64,000 nucleotides of DNA, taken from positions 55,372,610-55,436,609 of the forward strand of contig CAMTDV010000013.1 of the NCBI GenBank assembly GCA_947069175.1. The letters are read 5' to 3'. This DNA comes from Scalesia atractyloides (lineage: Eukaryota; Streptophyta; Magnoliopsida; Asterales; Asteraceae). This document shows, in pieces, positions 11,420 to 22,619 of the stretch. How positions within the stretch are numbered: the stretch's first letter is position 1; every line of letters begins with the position of its first letter. A program made the translations under genes and the position numbers. Under the pieces are notes generated by a model. That model did no database searches and was not told the origin of the DNA. It saw nothing but the letters and a program-made list of their open reading frames with translations.

Positions 11420-13895
11420 AAGATGGGACCTCTATGAGGGTTTGGAATATATGTTGGATATGAATCACTATGGACTAGCGTCATTAACATGGGATTCGTT
11501 TAGACTCAATTTATTGATTTTCCTTTTAAAGAATCAATATTCCTAACATGAGGGGGAGATAAAAGCAGTTGAAAAAGTTAGAATCAATTATCACCATTTC
11601 ATCTGATCCACAAATTTTGAACTGAAAGTTCAAATGATAATTCATTTACAATAATTAACAAATTAATTACCAGGCATATTCACTGACTTAAATAGAGTGA
11701 CTAGCTAAGTCACATGTACCAACTGCTAATGTTCCAACTAATATTAGCATCCCAAAAGGACAACCATACATTGGTGATGAGTCTATGACACACTTAAAGC
11801 ATGGTAGACTAGTCGGTTCCAAGAATAAAAATCCTCGAAAATGGAGCATGTAACGAAAATGGTATCGAGGTATAGTAAAAGTGTCTCCCAAAGAGAAATT
11901 AGACATGATGGTTCCAGAAGTTGGTTACCTAAAAATCAAGAGATCTCACTAATTTATGTATCATGTCTTGGAATATATGGAATCAAAACAAAATTCGACG
12001 TCGATGATAATGTTGTATATAAATAGCGCTAAAAATATTGAAAAGGTTGAAGATACAGAACTAAGATCTGTCGATAAACAAATGATTGCCAAAACAGAAA
12101 GATGCAAATGAGGTAGAATACAATTTCTCATGATTTTGAGTTATTGCATGATTGAGCCATAAAACAAAATGTTTTAAAATTTTTTTTTACAAATGAGCCT
12201 TTTGTGCGAAAGCATAATTAGAAAAGTGAAATTATACAATATTAGACACAATTGATGGCACATGCATAACGTAAATACTTGTAATTTATTATAAGGAGAA
12301 ATACTTTCTAGTGGTGGATGTAACAACTTTTTTAAGCTTGTAATACTAGAGAGAATTGATATGCGTCTAATGGATATTACGGTATCCTAAAATATATAAT
12401 ACAATAAAATTTACATGATATTCTTAAAGTATTTAAAGTTTCAAAATCATGTAAAGTAAGTTCTCGAGAACGATATGAATTATGTATACATATTCGGATC
12501 CAAGTAAATTATAAATGTTGTATTTGTTCATGAATTGAATATAAATGGAACTCATGATGAATTTCGAGAGGCAGTTTAGTGTTGAACGCAAACATTGTAA
12601 GGATGTAATTCCTGTGCAGCAATAAGCATATGGTGACTATGATATCCGAATAAAGTATGCACAAGATGGTATAATATGAAAATGAAATAATAGTTAACGA
12701 ATTCATTGAATACAAAATAGAAAATGATGTCTTTACTGATGAAGTTTATGAGACAAAACTTTGAAGAATGTACATGATTGGTCAACATGGAAGAAAATCC
12801 ATGACAAATTGTAAATGCATGAAACACTGAGTTTAAAGCTCGAGAAATATATTACATGAAGTTCGAAAAAAGTAGTTGAGTCAATCTATAAACAACTCAT
12901 TGATTATCTTGGAGAAAAGGGACATAAATATGATGTACTCGATCATGTGTTTAATATCATGTTTATAAAATATTATAAGATATGTTGAGGATATCTAGAT
13001 ATCTACTGAACAGATGGCATGCGGGTTGAGCATTTGTTTACGATAATTTTATATATCAATCAAATTTCATCTGGAAGATGTTAGGTGTTTTAATAAGTTT
13101 AAGTCCAACTCTAAGAAAGTATGAGATTGTTAAATTATTTTATAGAAAAAACAACTATCCTTGTCACGTTGAAAAGGTATAATATTAGTACAAATGTACC
13201 ATAGTAGGCTGTAGTTGATGCAATACTTCATGTTAGTTATAAACTAACTGGATATATTATTTTTTTTGTAAATTTATTGGCAAGATATAGTTCATGCCAA
13301 CAAGCATTAAAATGGGTAAAACAAATTTTCAGTACCTTCAAGGTACTAAAGATATGGGCTTGTATTTTACTAACCAGTCAAAACAAGTTTGGTTGGACTT
13401 GCAGATGCAGTTATATACCTGATCCTCATTGTGGTCTATCTTGAATTGGATATTTATTTACACATAGAGGCACTAAAAATTCATGACGTTCCATCAAGCA
13501 AACAATCACAGCCACTTCATCTAACCACGAAAAAATATTGGCAATCCATAAAGCTAGTCAAGAATGCATTTGTTGAGGCCTGTCATACAACATATTGGTA
13601 GATCTTGTGGTATTTATTAGGGGGATAAAAGACGAACAATAATACATGAAGATAACACGACATGCATAACACAAGTTAAGGAACATTAAAGGAAATGGAA
13701 CCAAACATATTTTACCAAAGTTCTTTTTACACATGATTTACAAAATAATGGTGATATTGTGGTCCAACAAATTCGTTTTAGCAAAAATTATATCGACTTG
13801 TTTACCAAATCACTTCCGACCTCAACATTCAAGAAACTAGTTCACGGGATCAGGAAGCGTCGACTTCAGGAACTCAAATCATCAGGGAGAGAATA
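11420..13895 (+). pseudogene. Ancient Ty1/copia pol remnant (Ale/Retrofit-like)
   Basis: Strongly decayed pol, readable only in short pieces over three frames. Near 11530-11560 there is an IFPN-GG block, as in copia integrase C-termini. Near 11715-11835 VPTANVPTNISIPKGQP is followed by HLKHGRLVGSKNKNPRK, the linker typical between integrase and RT. MRLMDIT near 12360 and a trace of MWYN near 12670 mark RT. From 13270 LARYSSCQQALKW, then YLQGTKDMGLYFTNQSKQ, IIHEDNT and HILPKFFFTHDLQ, and finally NYIDLFTKSLPTSTFKKLV near 13790-13840 mark RNase H. Dozens of stops and indels show great age. It ends just before its own 3' LTR. I found no matching 5' LTR or clear gag. Confidence 0.8.
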
Positions 13896-14024
13896 ATACG
13901 CGTTGCACTCTTTTTTCCTTAGCTATGGTTTTATCCCACTGTGTTTTCCTAGCATGGTTTTTAACGAGACAGCAGCACCAAGCGTATTATAAGAGTAATA
14001 TATTATTTTATCATGTGGATAGTC

Positions 14025-14033
14025 AAGAGGGAG
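14025..14033 (+). promoter_or_regulatory. Polypurine tract of the old copia element
   Basis: AAGAGGGAG lies directly before the LTR start TGTTATGAATTATT, the normal position for priming plus-strand synthesis. Confidence 0.75.
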
Positions 14034-14272
14034 TGTTATGAATTATTATCTTTAATGTGTGACTATCCACATGTCTTCATAATATGGTGACTCTCCATGT
14101 ACTTAACTCCCATCTTTGTAAGCCTATAAATAGAGGCATATGTAGTTCATACTTTACCTTAATAAGAATGAGCTCTTGGATTCTTCTTCATATCTTTCTC
14201 TCTATATGAACTCTATAATTCTTGTTTACGTATATCATATATTGGTTGCTATTAGGCCGTTGTTTTACAACA
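14034..14272 (+). mobile_element. Short copia 3' LTR (239 bp)
   Basis: The sequence starts TGTTATGAATT after the polypurine tract and ends TTTTACAACA, with a TATAAATA box at 14125-14132. The length and the TGTTATGAA start fit the Ale/Retrofit lineage of copia elements. Between 14060 and 14105 two near copies of a GTGACTNTCCANATG-like word occur in tandem. Confidence 0.75.
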
Positions 14273-14893
14273 AAGACATCTATTTTCTAGTTATTTTAAT
14301 ATTGCATTTGAATTGAGAAATTTTTATTTAACGTATTTCGATTTGAAGTGGTTTGAACCAAGTATAAATTTAAAATTATCAATACAAGAATATTGGACCG
14401 AGGGAAAAGTTTAAAGTTCGAGTCTAAGTGTTTTGAACCGGGGTTTAGATAAGTGGACCGAATCATCTTAGTAGATTTGATCCATGACATCTGATTCGTG
14501 TTTGGGCTACGAGATTTTTTTGAATTGGATTTTCAATCTACAAAATTTTTGTGTTTGACTTTTCGGGTTCAATAGACTAAAATTTTAAAATGGAAAGTTA
14601 GTAAAATGAAAGGCAAATGATAAAAAAATAATTTGAAAATTTCACGTTTTAACAAAATGCATTAGTTACAAATATCACAGAACATTACCTTGATTTGGTA
14701 TACGAGATGAACGATTATGGTGTACAGATTTCAGATACTGAGAAAAATATTAAAGTTTGCATATTTGTTACCATCAGAGTAGGATGATTTTGTGTTCATG
14801 TTGAATAAATATTCTGATTTGTCTTAAGTTTGTGTATATGAGTTTCTTAAAAGTGTAAAACAACATGAACCGATAGAAAAATGGAAGAAGAGG
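14273..14893. other. Unassigned AT-rich stretch
   Basis: No frame, LTR end or repeat that I can support. It may be the upstream part of the gag fragment that follows, but nothing in the translation shows this. Confidence 0.4.
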
Positions 14894-15256
14894 ATGGAGA
14901 GAGTCAAAGAGTCAACCACATCTACAAATGAGCATTCAAGTTCTAAACTAGTCTGCCAAAATTGTGATGAAAAATTAAAAGGTTATGGGGCAGAAGATGC
15001 CAAACTCCTAAGTTATTTCAAGAGTTTAACATTAGAAAATAAAAAGGTAAAAGAAAATGAAGAAGAATTTCAAAATAAAATAAAAAGTTTAGAAAATGAA
15101 AAATTAGTTTTGAATAATGATAATTTTGAAAACCAAATCACAATAAATTCTCAAGTTGAGAAAATAACTCAACTTGAAAATGATGTTAAGATTGATAAAA
15201 ATAAAATTGAAGATTTAGAAAACAAATTGAAAGGTTTTGTTATTTCTTCGTTATTG
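14894..15256 (+). pseudogene. Copia gag coiled-coil fragment
   Basis: An open stretch with LVCQNCDEKLK, then LLSYFKSLTLENKKVKENE and long Lys/Glu/Asn heptads (KIEDLENKLKG near the end). It resembles the C-terminal coiled-coil part of gag in the other copia elements here (41163-41510, 29790-30071). Coding similarity stops exactly where an LTR starts at 15261, so the fragment was the target of that insertion. No zinc knuckle is retained. Confidence 0.6.
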
Positions 15257-15260
15257 CTAG

Positions 15261-15711
15261 TGTTAGGACGTTTTGAGACCGTTGGTACTTGAGTATAGTA
15301 GTTAGAGCTGGTTTTGTAATAGTTAGCAAATCTAGAAGGGCCAAATGTGTATTTTGTGAAACTTGTATCTGGGCGGCGTATTTAATATCCCAGTGTATTT
15401 AATAAATACGCTGGGTAGTCAGGGTGTATATATATGCTCATCAATGAAACCTAGTCTAAGGTTCTTGGACAAGTTTTGGTGATTTCTCTTGTGTTGTGAT
15501 TATTGTTCTTGTGCTAAATCCGAACATCCTGGGCCTTTAGTGATTATATCTTTTGGGATTCCATATACAACACTTGTTGTTTGATCCATACAAGAATCTT
15601 CATCTTCATCTTTTGGTTTTTCTTAACTTTTAAACATTCAAGAAACTAATCTATAGTTGTTTGGGTGATAACAATCAACCACTGTGATCCGAATCTGATT
15701 TGGGACTCACA
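15261..15711 (+). mobile_element. Copia 5' LTR, element D (451 bp)
   Basis: It starts TGTTAGGACG and ends GGGACTCACA, followed after three bases by a tRNA-Met-type PBS. A TATATATA box lies at 15427-15434. Just upstream, at 15389-15415, an almost perfect 27-base palindrome has arms CCCAGTGTATTTA and TAAATACGCTGGG. Its GTATTTAA word is also the core of the leader array downstream. The 3' LTR of this element is not in the window. The five bases before it are GCTAG. Confidence 0.85.
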
Positions 15712-15714
15712 ATT

Positions 15715-15726
15715 TGGTATCAGAGC
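15715..15726 (+). promoter_or_regulatory. Primer binding site of element D
   Basis: TGGTATCAGAGC is a perfect match to the usual initiator tRNA-Met PBS of plant copia elements, three bases after the LTR end. Confidence 0.92.
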
Positions 15727-15977
15727 CTTTGTGTCTTGATTGTTTGAGTTTTTTGTTAAGATTCTTGAAGTTTTGATGGTTTTTCAAAAGTTTTCAAAGT
15801 TTCAAGGTTTTTCATATTTTTGGACTTAAAATGGTTTGATTTGTGTGTTTAATCATTGGGTTATTGTTAATCAGTGTTTTGGTAAATATTTTGGTCATTT
15901 TGGTACAAAGAAACATGGATTTTGAGTCGTTTTTGGGTGATTAGAGGGTTTTTATTGGTGCTTAAACCCTGCTGGGC

Positions 15978-16400
15978 GTATTTAAGTTTGAAGGCAGCAT
16001 ATTTAATTTGAAGATAGAGTATTTAATTTTGAAGGCGAAGTATTTAAGTTTGAAGGCAGAGTATTTAATTTGAAGGTAGAGTATTTAAGTTTGAAGGTAG
16101 AGTATTTAAGTTTGAAGACAACGTATTTAATTTGAAGGTAGAGTATTTAGTTTGAAGGCAAAGTATTTAGTTTGAAGGCAAAGTATTTAATTTTGAAGGC
16201 AGAGTATTTAATTTGAAGACAGAGTATTTGAGTTTGAAGGCAGAGTATTTAATTTGAAGGCATAGTATTTATTTTAAAGGCAGAGTAATTAACTTGAAGG
16301 TAGTGTAGATAATCTTGAAGGCAAAGTAATTAATCTTGAAGGCAGTGTAGATAATCTTGAAGGCAGAGTAATTAATCTTGAAGGCAGTGTAATTATATTT
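15978..16400 (+). repeat. Leader tandem array, 20-21-nt unit GTATTTAATTTGAAGGCAGA
   Basis: About twenty degenerate head-to-tail copies, with measured spacing of 20-21 bases at the start (15978, 15999, 16019, 16040). Later units drift to GTAATTAATCTTGAAGGCA and GTGTAGATAATCTTGAAGG. Looser GCGTATTT and GCGTAATT words continue to about 16720. The array lies between the PBS and gag of element D, and its core word also occurs in the LTR palindrome. Confidence 0.92.
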
Positions 16401-16771
16401 ACACCAGCTTTAAAGCCAGCGTCATTAGGAGAGTCAGCGTATTTATCCGAAGGCGAATTTGGGGTAAGTGGTATAAATCTTTTACGATTTTATCACAGTG
16501 TTCGGCGGTTTTAGCCAAGTATGTGTGTGTCTCATCTGTCAGCGTAATTGTTTTTGTCGTTGGTCCAAGAGACTTATCACTCAAACCAGTGACAATGAAT
16601 TCTTGAGCGCATTTGACTGATCGGACTTAGAACTGATTGACCAGTGTAATTAACAGCGTAATTATGCCTCATTACACATATCAGCGTCATTAGCAGCGTA
16701 TTTGTGCCCAGTTCCAGTTAACCTGAGTAATTATCTTGCTATTAACAAATTGAACTTAAAACCGAATCTAA

Positions 16772-17704
16772 ATGTTTCTAAATCAGTTAACCCGCATTGC
16801 ACAAGTTGAACTTGAAACCAACACTAGAACCCAAGATCTTGTTCAGAAAGAATATGACATGTTTGGAAGTATTCGCGGTGAAAGTCTGTCAGATCACATC
16901 AGCTGCTTTCTAAATATTCTGACAAAAATGAAGAAAGTTGGTAATCCTGTCACCAACTATGCCTCAATCAAGAAGCTTTTGGACTCTCTTCCAAAAGAGT
17001 GGAGCTTACAGTGTATGATGTTCAAAAGAACTTTCTTGACCAGTACAACTCCAGTCACTCCTTCAGATCTGATCAACACTCTAAAGGCCTTTGAAATGGA
17101 CGTGCTCAAAAGAGAGATGAATCAAGCAGGATACTCTCAAAAATTTGTCCAATCCACTGCTGCTGCTCCCAAGAACATGGCATTCCTTACCCCCATAACC
17201 TCCGGTGGTTTAAGCTCTCAAAGTACTAGTGCATCTTACTTTAATGCTTCAGCAAGCTCTACAAAGTCTCCACAGTCTATCGAAAAGACTACTATGGTCA
17301 GTGATGCTCAAGCTATGAAGGAGGAAGCTAGTAGCAGTGTCAAGAAGGAAATAGATCAAGCTCTTGCAGCAGCAATGAAAGTTGAGTCCTCCAAAGTGAA
17401 AGAAGAAAAAGACTTGGTAACTAGCATACCCTACGAATTCAAAGTGAAATTGTGCTCACAACCGTGTGTTAACGTCATGGCTCACTATAAATCCCTCAAT
17501 TGTGACCTAATTAGAGAAAAAGAAAGAGTTTTGCAATTTAACAAAGAACTAAAACAAAATGAAGCTACATATAAGAGAAAGTTGAACTCAACTTTAGCTG
17601 AAATACAAACTTTAAAAGAATTTGTTATCAAAAAAGATTTCATTATAAATGATTTAACTGAAAAACTTGAGAAATATGAAGTTGAAAACACAAAATTGCA
17701 AATC
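16772..17704 (+). pseudogene. Copia gag of element D, 3'-truncated
   Basis: An open frame encoding a UBN2-type copia gag: TRTQDLVQKEYDMFGSI, then LSDHISCFLNILTKMKKVG, then KKLLDSLPKEWSLQCMMFKRT (capsid-like region, about residues 20-95). A Ser/Thr-rich linker and a coiled coil (about residues 245-310) follow. Upstream, in the leader, I see no earlier in-frame start, so the N-terminus may be incomplete. Just after the coil the frame runs across a junction at about 17704 into gypsy RNase H sequence in a different frame and ends at 17755. The zinc knuckle and all of pol are missing. Confidence 0.82.
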
Positions 17705-19535
17705 ACCTGGTTGTGTACACAGATGCTTCGTATCAAGGGTTGGGATGCGTCTTGATGCAAAGAGGCAAGGTCATCGCCTATGCTTCTAGACAACTAAAAC
17801 AACACGAGGGTAACTACCCGACACATGATTTGGATTTGGCAGCGTTAATTTTCGAGCTGAAAATATGGAGGCATTACTTATATGGGACAAAGTGCACGAT
17901 CTACTCGGATCATAAAAGCCGAAAGATCTTAATATGAGGCAACGGAGATGGCTAGAACTTATCAAGTATTATGATTGTGACATCCTCTACCATCCCGGTA
18001 TGGCTAACGTAGTGGCAGACGCACTAAGTAGAAAGGAATACCCGCCCCCAATTCGGGTAACATCAATGAGAATGATAGTTACACCTAATCTCCTTGAAAG
18101 TATACGGGAAGCTCAAATCAAGTCGTTAAATACGGATGATACGAGGAAGGAAAGAATTAAAGGATTTGCACACAAGCTAGAAGAGGATGCGAAGGGAATT
18201 AAGACAAGGTACGGCCGAATCTGGGTACCTCAGAGTTGTGATGTTAAAGAATTACTCTTTGAGGAGCTCATAAGTCACGATACTCGGTTCACCCGAGAGC
18301 CACGAAAATGTATCGAGATTTAAGGAAGAATTATTGGTGGCCAGGAATGAAGCATGATATTGTTAAATACGTCGCGAAATGTTTGACATGTTCACAAGTA
18401 AAAGCTGAACATCAAAAACCGTACGGGAAGTTGCAACCTTTGGAAATTCCGGTGTGGAAGTGGGAGGACGTGACCATGTACCTTGTAACTAAGCTTCCGA
18501 AAACGAGGAAGGGGCACGATGCCATATGGGTCATTGTTGACCATCTCACTAAAAGTGCCCATTTCCTGCCTATACGAGAATCATATTCCTCAGAAAGGAT
18601 GGCAGAAATATTTATGAATGAAATTATATCCCGTCATGGAGCGCTCCTATCCAGTGTGTCAGATCATGATACACGATTTACCTCCCGTTATTGGCAAAAG
18701 TTTCACGAAAGAATGGGTACTAAATTAAATTTAAGTACCGCTTATCATCCTCAAACGGATGGTCAATCAGAAAGGACCTTCCAAACGCTTGTGGATATGT
18801 TAAGGGCATGCGTTATGGATTTTGGAGGAAATTGGGATGAACATTTACCATTAGTGGAATTCTGGTACAACAATAGCTATCACCATAGTATCCAAATGGC
18901 ACCGTATGAGATGTTATACAGACGAAAATGTAGAACTCCTATGTGTTGGGGAGAGGTTGGGCAAAGAGAGTTTGCACCAAAAGATGTGGTAGCTAAAACA
19001 AATGAAAAGATTGACCTCATACAGGCTCGTTTGAAGGCGGCGCAAGACCGGCAGAAATCATACGCGGACAATAGAAGGCGTCCTATTGAATTTCAAGTTG
19101 GAGAGCATGTTTTTCTGAAAGTTTCTCCTTGGAAGGGAATAATTCGTTTTCGCAAACGGGGAAAATTGGGACCACGTTATATAGGACCCTTCAAGGTCCT
19201 AACACGGGTCGGTAGAGTGGCTTACCGGATTGAATTGCCCCCTTCGTTAAATGGAATTCACAACACGTTTCACGTGTCACAATTGAGAAAATCCCTTGTA
19301 GACGAAACAACTCATGTACTTTTAGACGATGTTGAGGTAGACAAACAAATGAATTTCATTGAGAAAAGCCATTAAAGACTGCAAGGTGAAGTACCTACGC
19401 AACAAAGCTATTAAACATGTGTTGGTACAATGGCAACATAGAAAGAGACCGGACCTTACTTGGGAGTTCGAGGATGAAATGCGTGAGCATTACCCGTCAT
19501 TATTTGGTACGTATTTAGGTTTCGGGGACGAAACC
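17705..19535 (+). pseudogene. Ty3/gypsy RNase H, integrase and C-terminal domain remnant
   Basis: Starts inside RNase H (VVYTDASYQGLGCVLM), continues with GTKCTIYSDHKS and VVADALSRKEY, then integrase. The zinc-binding region is damaged: the usual HPG after the first His reads REP near 18293, while the CLTCSQVK Cys pair is kept. The first catalytic Asp (MDF in relatives, MYL here, codon 18479-18481) is Tyr. The second Asp (SDHDTRFTS) and the Glu (QTDGQSERT) are present. The GPF-like C-terminal part (RYIGPFKVL) and a chromodomain-like tail (LVQWQHRKRPDLTWEFEDEM, near 19420-19480) follow in a shifted frame. There are breaks near 17930, 18310 and 19370. Gag, protease and RT are missing. It resembles the pol of element G but is clearly divergent. 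Confidence 0.9.
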
Positions 19536-19541
19536 TTCTTT

Positions 19542-19553
19542 AAGGGGGGTAGA
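19542..19553 (+). promoter_or_regulatory. Polypurine tract of the gypsy remnant
   Basis: AAGGGGGGTAGA follows the word TTCGGGGACGAAA, a combination usual just before the 3' LTR of chromovirus (Tekay-type) gypsy elements. Confidence 0.75.
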
Positions 19554-19555
19554 TT

Positions 19556-21200
19556 TGTAACACCCCAAAATCCTCATATATACATATTTGTGTGTGTGTG
19601 ACTATGTTAAGGTAATAATGTAAATAAGATTGAACTTAAAAAGAAAAGGTTTAAGCCAAGAATAAATAAACATCAAAATAGAGGGGCCAGATATGTATAA
19701 GCTGAAAGATTAGTCCATATAATACAATTAAAACACAATTACACACACACCAGAGGTGTGTGTGTCGATCAAGCAGAAGAAGAAAGGGGGAAACCCCTTG
19801 TTCAACACAAAGTTGCAAAATTGATATGGAAATTGAAGTTCTAATTGATGCATGAACCAAGAATCTTGATCATCTAAGTATTCTTATCACCAAGTAAGTT
19901 AAATTTCAAGATTTGGTGAATTTTATGAAGTGGGTTATGAATAATCTGTAAATGTTTAACGACATTGAGCATGAATGTTTAGTATTATCAACATGAAGAA
20001 TCTTCATTGTGCTTAATTTACATCATATTGATGAATTATGGTGAAACCCACTTGCATGATGTTGAATGAAGAAAATGAAGAAGATTATGTGTAAATTAGT
20101 ACCATGATAATGTTTGTAGTCATAAATGATAAGTAGTTTTGTTCAATAAATTGATGTAAAACAAAAGTTACAGTATTATGATGTTGATTTGTGATGAATT
20201 AATGGTTTTGTTAATCAATGCATGAACTAGGAAGAATGTGCTTAAGATACTTGTACTTTGTGCTTTGCTAGAGGTATGCACTCCAGGTGTTTGATGAAAT
20301 GCTTGGGTATTGGTTTTAAGTAATAAAGATGATTTCAAATGCATATGATGGCAATTGATTTAAAATAGATAAATGTTGAATTGATAGCTCACAATGTTAG
20401 TATAAATGTGAAGATGAAAGCATGAGAATTGAAAGAATGTTGAATGCGATATTGTAGGTATAAAGGAAGAAGGTACAAGTCAAACCGGTTCGCAAGCAAC
20501 GCAAAGTAAAGTATGTTCACTTGAACTCCATTTCATATTATTACTAGTTGTTAATTACGGTTAAGTATGGTAATGCTAAACGAAGAACCCAGAGGAGTTG
20601 TTAAACAATGGTATTGAGATGTATGTGCATTATCCCATTGTAAATGGGTTAGAAAGGATGGTTAGCAAGGTGATAGAATTATGAACTTGACGACTCGTAA
20701 ATAACGTGTCAATAAGAATGGAATGTTCGTTGCATGAATCCGTATGATCGGGTTGGATGAATCATGTATTGGTGTTATAAGAATGAAAAACCACGACTTC
20801 GTTGTGGGCGAAATTGTTATAAGTATGGAATGTGAGTAGAAAGAATGTTGTAATATCACGACCTTGATTTCGGGCAATTAAGAATTAAAGGATGGATGAA
20901 AGTTTTGTGTTAACAAGTTATACTAACAGATGCATTTATGTTGTGTATGATAGGAAACTCGCAAACTTGATAATGGCGTCATTGGAATGAACACACACCG
21001 CATCGCCCCATTTTCACGCTTCCATCTCAAGTTTTGATGCCAATGGGTCAAGGAAAATACTTTTGGGTTGTAATCTTGTTCTAAACATACTTATGCTTTC
21101 GTGTGTAAACTTGAAGTCTAAAATTGGTACAGTAAATTTAGGTTATGCTCCTTAATTATCTAAAGGTTGTGTTTGATTTGTAAGAATAGAAAGGGTATTT
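19556..21200 (+). mobile_element. Gypsy 3' LTR, right end unresolved
   Basis: Starts TGTAACACCCC right after the polypurine tract. A perfect inverted repeat, ACACACACACC / GGTGTGTGTGT with a three-base loop, lies at 19741-19765. I could not fix the right end. Extra-ORF sequence of element B is readable on the minus strand down to about 21210, so the LTR must end or be cut before that. No second copy exists here to define the boundary. Confidence 0.6.
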
Positions 21201-21209
21201 CGGTCAAAG

Positions 21210-22610
21210 TATTATTTTATGTCATGAAAGCTTAAAATATGATACGAATTGACCCTACGTCTAAATGGGCGTAACATTTAACAACTGTGTTCCGATTTGA
21301 AGACATAAACTCCGAATGCTTGTTAATCAGAGTTGCCGTAGCTTGTAGCTGAGAGAACAGAAAATCCACTTTCTCATCCTGTTCCATTTCAGAGAATAAA
21401 CGACTGCTTCATTTTCTATTTTGTTGATGAATTGTGGACTGGGATTGTTGAACAGATGAAGTAGTAGGTTGTGATTGAACTGGAGTAGTTTCAGCCGAAA
21501 GTGTTTAAGCTGCTGTGGTATTAGAAGGTTGTGGTTCAGAAGTAGTAGTGGGTTCCGTCATTATAGGTTCAGTCTCCTTCGTTGTAAAGGTATACTAACG
21601 ATGTGAGATTTTTGGTTGTGTTAACGATGTTCCCATAGAATTTTTGCTTTGTTTCCTTCTACCCTTATCACTACATGTAGTACCTACATCACTTGCACCA
21701 CCATTACCATTATCATCACGTCATGATCATCACTTTTCCCTTTTTATGACCAAACTTATCTGCGATCATTTTCTTCAGAGTTGTTTTGGTCATTATCTGA
21801 CTCACTATCATCATGGTGCAACTTATCGTTTTCTGGTGCAACATAATTATCATTTGTAAGAAAACCGAACAATTTTCGAGGAGGTGTGCTTTCCTTGTAA
21901 CGTTTTGCTGCTACACTCTAAATATTTTCAACAAATGTTCCATCATGATCTCAACTTTTAGAACATCGTTGTCGTTCTTCGGAAGATTCGGATGTTACAC
22001 ATTCAAGATCATCTGGAAAAAACGAGGATACATCCAAAACTTGTTTCCACCATATCCGGTTCTTCTCAGGTTTTCCTTCATGTTTGCAAAAATATACTTT
22101 GAAACACTGAATGGTTTGTTCAATGTCAAAGCTATCATCATTCCAACTATGTCGTTATTAGCCATGTCATAACCACTTCGTCTATTGCTTAAACACTCAA
22201 TTAAAACATGTAGAAAGAACTTGCATCGGGGTGGCAGCCACGCTTTGTTTAGTTGTCCGACGAGAAAATCTCCAACACATTTCATTCAAAGCAAACATCC
22301 ACGTTGACACTTTAACGAAACTGAGAATGGAGCTTCAGGATCATCGCCAAGTTGTAATACTGAGTTAATGATTTCAACAGAGATATCTACGTCCAAGTCA
22401 TTTACTATTCCGTGGATAAGTTCCTGTCAATTCACTTCAACAACTTTAGATGAATCCCAAAATTCCTTGATCAATGTCTTGTAAACTGTAGTCTTGTGCG
22501 TGATAGCATAATATCCTTGAGTCGCGCAAAAACTTCATTATACCGTTGTACTCAGCAAATTTATCTTCCGGATCTAAGTAAGCTACCATGTTGTGTCTTG
22601 GTTCTGACAT
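21210..22610 (-). pseudogene. Post-pol extra ORF of element B, copy 2
   Basis: Starts at 22610 with MSEPRHNMVAYLDPEDKF. Readable words in order are THKTTVYKTLIKEFWDSSK, VDISVEIINSVLQLGDD, FFLHVLIECLSNRRSGYD, NDIVGMMIALTLNKPFSVSK, YIFANMKEN and FWMYPRFFQMIL. These align in order with the plus-strand copy (HTAYRSHIEYF, IQVKITEDLVRKVLEFND, ISYCVIHALSHKKGGFD, YQMYMIIALVLNLPYNFSK, YPRFIQMLLDHL). A Thr/Pro/Gln-rich linker (about 21560-21400) and the beginning of a coiled-coil-like part (21390-21210) follow. There are stops after SSKVVEVN and before MKCVGDF, plus several frameshifts. The C-terminal two thirds are lost at the boundary with the gypsy LTR. Confidence 0.78.
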
Positions 22611-22619
22611 AATTTCCAC

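Noticed and set aside
11688..11906. Minus-strand frame of 72 residues
   Set aside because: The plus strand here encodes the copia linker motif PTNISIPKGQP and KNKNPRK, so the minus frame is a shadow.
15978..16400. Regular short repeats that could be taken for a CRISPR array
   Set aside because: Units are contiguous and degenerate without unique spacers, there are no cas genes, and the context is a plant retrotransposon leader.
21261..21276. GGGCGTAACA as possible right end of the gypsy LTR
   Set aside because: It would suit the TGTAACACCC start, but extra-ORF sequence on the minus strand reads through this position, so the end cannot be placed here with confidence.
20662..22172. Short frames on both strands around the gypsy LTR, including a plus-strand frame 21813-22172
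   Set aside because: The plus-strand frame is the complement of the extra ORF domain; the others lie in LTR sequence and show no family motif.
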